In this document: positions 62,345-64,000 of the stretch, piece after piece
Layout: the number at the start of each line of letters is the position of its first letter
How positions within the stretch are numbered: the stretch's first letter is position 1
DNA from: Flavobacterium sp. UBA6721
GTDB lineage: Bacteria > Bacteroidota > Bacteroidia > Flavobacteriales > Flavobacteriaceae
Reading direction: 5' to 3'
Length of the DNA stretch: 64,000 nucleotides
Assembly: GCA_002454195.1 (NCBI GenBank)
Contig: DKIJ01000030.1
Coordinates: forward strand, 1 to 64,000
Notes under the pieces: generated by a model
Database searches by the model: none
What the model saw: only the letters and a program-made list of their open reading frames with translations
Told to the model about the DNA's origin: nothing
Made by a program: the position numbers and the translations under genes

Positions 62345-64000
62345 TTTCTTCCTCTTTTTTCATTAAATTTTTCAATAATTTGTTCATTTCTTTTAGCTTA
62401 AATTTCAGCTTACTATTGCCTTCGCTAACTCTCATGAATTCCTCTGATACAGGTTCGTTATGTTCGTCTTGAATCATATTACGGCCATCACTCATTTTAG
62501 CAAAAATGTAATACAATCCAGGAATTACAAAGACTCCAAATAGGGTTCCTATAATCATTCCTCCCATGGCCGATCCTCCAATAGTTCGGTTACCAATAGC
62601 TCCGGCTCCTGTGGCAAGAACTAACGGAATTAATCCAGCGATAAAGGCAAAGGAAGTCATCAAAATAGGACGAAAACGAAGTTTAGCTCCTTCTATTGCC
62701 GAATCAACTATACTCATTCCCTGAGCTCGTTTCTGGACGGCGACTTCTACAATCAATACGGCATTTTTACCCAGTAATCCAATAAGCATGATAACCCCAA
62801 TTTGAGCATAAACGTCATTAGATAATCCCATGAGTTGTAGTAAAGCAAATGAACCAAAGAAACCTACTGGTAACGATAGTAATACGGCTAATGGCAATAA
62901 GAAACTTTCATATTGTGCCGCTAAAACCAGATAAACGAAGATTAATACGATTCCAAATACATACATGGCGTCATTCCCTCTGTTAGCTTCATCATACGAC
63001 AAACCTTCCCAGGCAATGTCGTAGCCTCTTGGTAACTTTAATTGAGCGACCTCTTTGATGGCATTAATCGCATCGGCACTGGTGTATCCTTTTGCAGGTA
63101 ATCCTCTAATGGCAGCCGAGTTGTAGAGGTTGTATCGGGTAATCTCATTAGGCCCTAGTTCTTTTTTTACTTTAATAAAAGAAGAGTAAGGTACCATTTC
63201 GCCAGCTTCATTTTTCACAAATAAATTTTCTAAATCCGAAGGGATTCTTCGGTATTCAGGTCCTGCTTGTGTGTATACTTTGAAAAATTGACCAAATTTT
63301 ATAAAACCTTGTTCGTACGTACTACCAATAAGGATGTTCAGATTGTCCATCGCTTTTTTGATAGTAACTCCTTTTTGCATTGCCGCTTTGTTATCAATGT
63401 CTAATTTCAATTGCGGATAATTAGCAGAATAAAAAGTAAAGATTCCTGTTAATTCTTTGCGTTTTTCTAATTCGGCAAGGAAATCATTATTTACCTTTTG
63501 GAATTCCTGATAATCGGTTCCATTGGTTTTATCCAATAAACGTAAAGAGAAACCTCCAGAAGAACCAAATCCTGGTACTGCAGGTGGTTCAAAATATTCA
63601 ATAACCGCACCTAGATTTTTTGATTTTTCTTCCAATTCTTCCATGATTTCATGTACAGAATGGCTTCTTTCTTCCCAAGGTTTTAAGTTAATCAAACAGG
63701 TTCCGGCATTCGATCCACGACCTTCGGTCATGATTTCATAACCTGCTAAAGAAGATACAGAAGAAACTCCGTCGATTTCTTCACAGATTTTCTGTAGTTT
63801 TTTAGCAACATCATTGGTACGTTCTAAGGTAGTTCCTGGAGGTGTTTGAATGATGGCATAAATCATTCCTTGATCCTCACTTGGGATAAATCCAGCAGGA
63901 AGAGTTTGGTTTGTATAATAGGTTGCCACACTAAATCCGATTAAGATTCCAAAAGTGATAACTCTACGGTTTACAATGTGTTTTAATATGCCAATATAGT
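62337..64000 (-). CDS. RND efflux permease (HAE1 family), C-terminal half, cut by the window edge
   Basis: The frame stays open from the stop at 62337 through the end of the window on the minus strand; the GTG at 63929 is not the true start because the codons upstream read on in frame to 64000 (ending ...GILIGFSVATYY). About 554 residues are seen, out of about 1040 expected. Visible landmarks are AGFIPSEDQGMIY, GFSLRLLDKTN and IMLIGLLGKNAVLIVEVA with transmembrane segments at the end. It exports hydrophobic compounds or drugs with an MFP and the adjacent outer-membrane protein. Confidence 0.95.
   Translation of the reverse strand, partial: YIGILKHIVNRRVITFGILIGFSVATYYTNQTLPAGFIPSEDQGMIYAIIQTPPGTTLERTNDVAKKLQKICEEIDGVSSVSSLAGYEIMTEGRGSNAGTCLINLKPWEERSHSVHEIMEELEEKSKNLGAVIEYFEPPAVPGFGSSGGFSLRLLDKTNGTDYQEFQKVNNDFLAELEKRKELTGIFTFYSANYPQLKLDIDNKAAMQKGVTIKKAMDNLNILIGSTYEQGFIKFGQFFKVYTQAGPEYRRIPSDLENLFVKNEAGEMVPYSSFIKVKKELGPNEITRYNLYNSAAIRGLPAKGYTSADAINAIKEVAQLKLPRGYDIAWEGLSYDEANRGNDAMYVFGIVLIFVYLVLAAQYESFLLPLAVLLSLPVGFFGSFALLQLMGLSNDVYAQIGVIMLIGLLGKNAVLIVEVAVQKRAQGMSIVDSAIEGAKLRFRPILMTSFAFIAGLIPLVLATGAGAIGNRTIGGSAMGGMIIGTLFGVFVIPGLYYIFAKMSDGRNMIQDEHNEPVSEEFMRVSEGNSKLKFKLKEMNKLLKNLMKKEEENE

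Overview
The window looks like a chromosomal segment of a flavobacterium (Bacteroidota, Flavobacteriaceae, Flavobacterium or a close relative). The DNA is AT-rich and several -7 elements match the Bacteroidota pattern TAnnTTTG. Many lipoproteins start with short lipobox leaders. GldH, RicT/PSP1, DUF4175, a CoA-transferase pair, class I fumarase and the use of HemJ as protoporphyrinogen oxidase all fit this group. No rRNA or tRNA gene was recognised by eye.

Layout. 1-2.2 kb: small envelope-stress proteins (YtxH, holin-like) and an SPFH/band-7 protein. 2.3-12.3 kb: a beta-barrel protein, gltX, a giant DUF4175 membrane/coiled-coil protein, ybeY, mnmG, a methyltransferase and an OmpH-like lipoprotein. 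Three parS-like sites (8302, 8348, 10441) flank mnmG, which suggests an origin-proximal location. 12.35-21.8 kb: a lasso-peptide biosynthetic region. 21.8-36.4 kb: housekeeping and surface genes (PIF1/RecD-like helicase, trhO, S41 protease, ricT-gldH-PBP1A, CoA transferase, esterase, fumarase). 36.5-37.6 kb: a dead REP-associated transposase between arrays of palindromes. 37.6-46.6 kb: transporter-like protein, exonuclease, serine hydrolase, DNA-repair methyltransferase, LysR and Lrp regulators, alanine dehydrogenase, cytochrome c. 46.6-57.2 kb: a nearly complete haem pathway (hemB, hemF, hemE, hemD, hemC, hemA on the minus strand; AraC regulator, hemH, hemJ on the plus strand), interrupted by an intact REP-associated transposase. 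57.3-64 kb: histidine kinase, crotonase, endonuclease-like protein and the end of an RND efflux operon that runs off the window.

The most interesting part is the lasso-peptide cluster. The core machinery is an asparagine-synthetase-like cyclase (14808-16601), a PqqD-like recognition protein B1 (18429-18707), a transglutaminase-like protease B2 (18691-19128) and an ABC exporter (20019-21791). A 40-residue precursor gene lies on the minus strand at 19137-19259. Its predicted core, GSHKVHSTESSYHAGLPSGS, has Gly1, a Glu9 ring acceptor and a C-terminal Ser. Around this sit many tailoring enzymes: an HPr-kinase-like Ser kinase, two different sulfotransferases, an APS kinase that could supply PAPS, a PF14907-type nucleotidyltransferase and an Asp/Asn beta-hydroxylase-like dioxygenase. 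I infer a heavily decorated (phosphorylated, sulfated, possibly glycosylated or hydroxylated) lasso peptide. I know of no characterised example with this combination.
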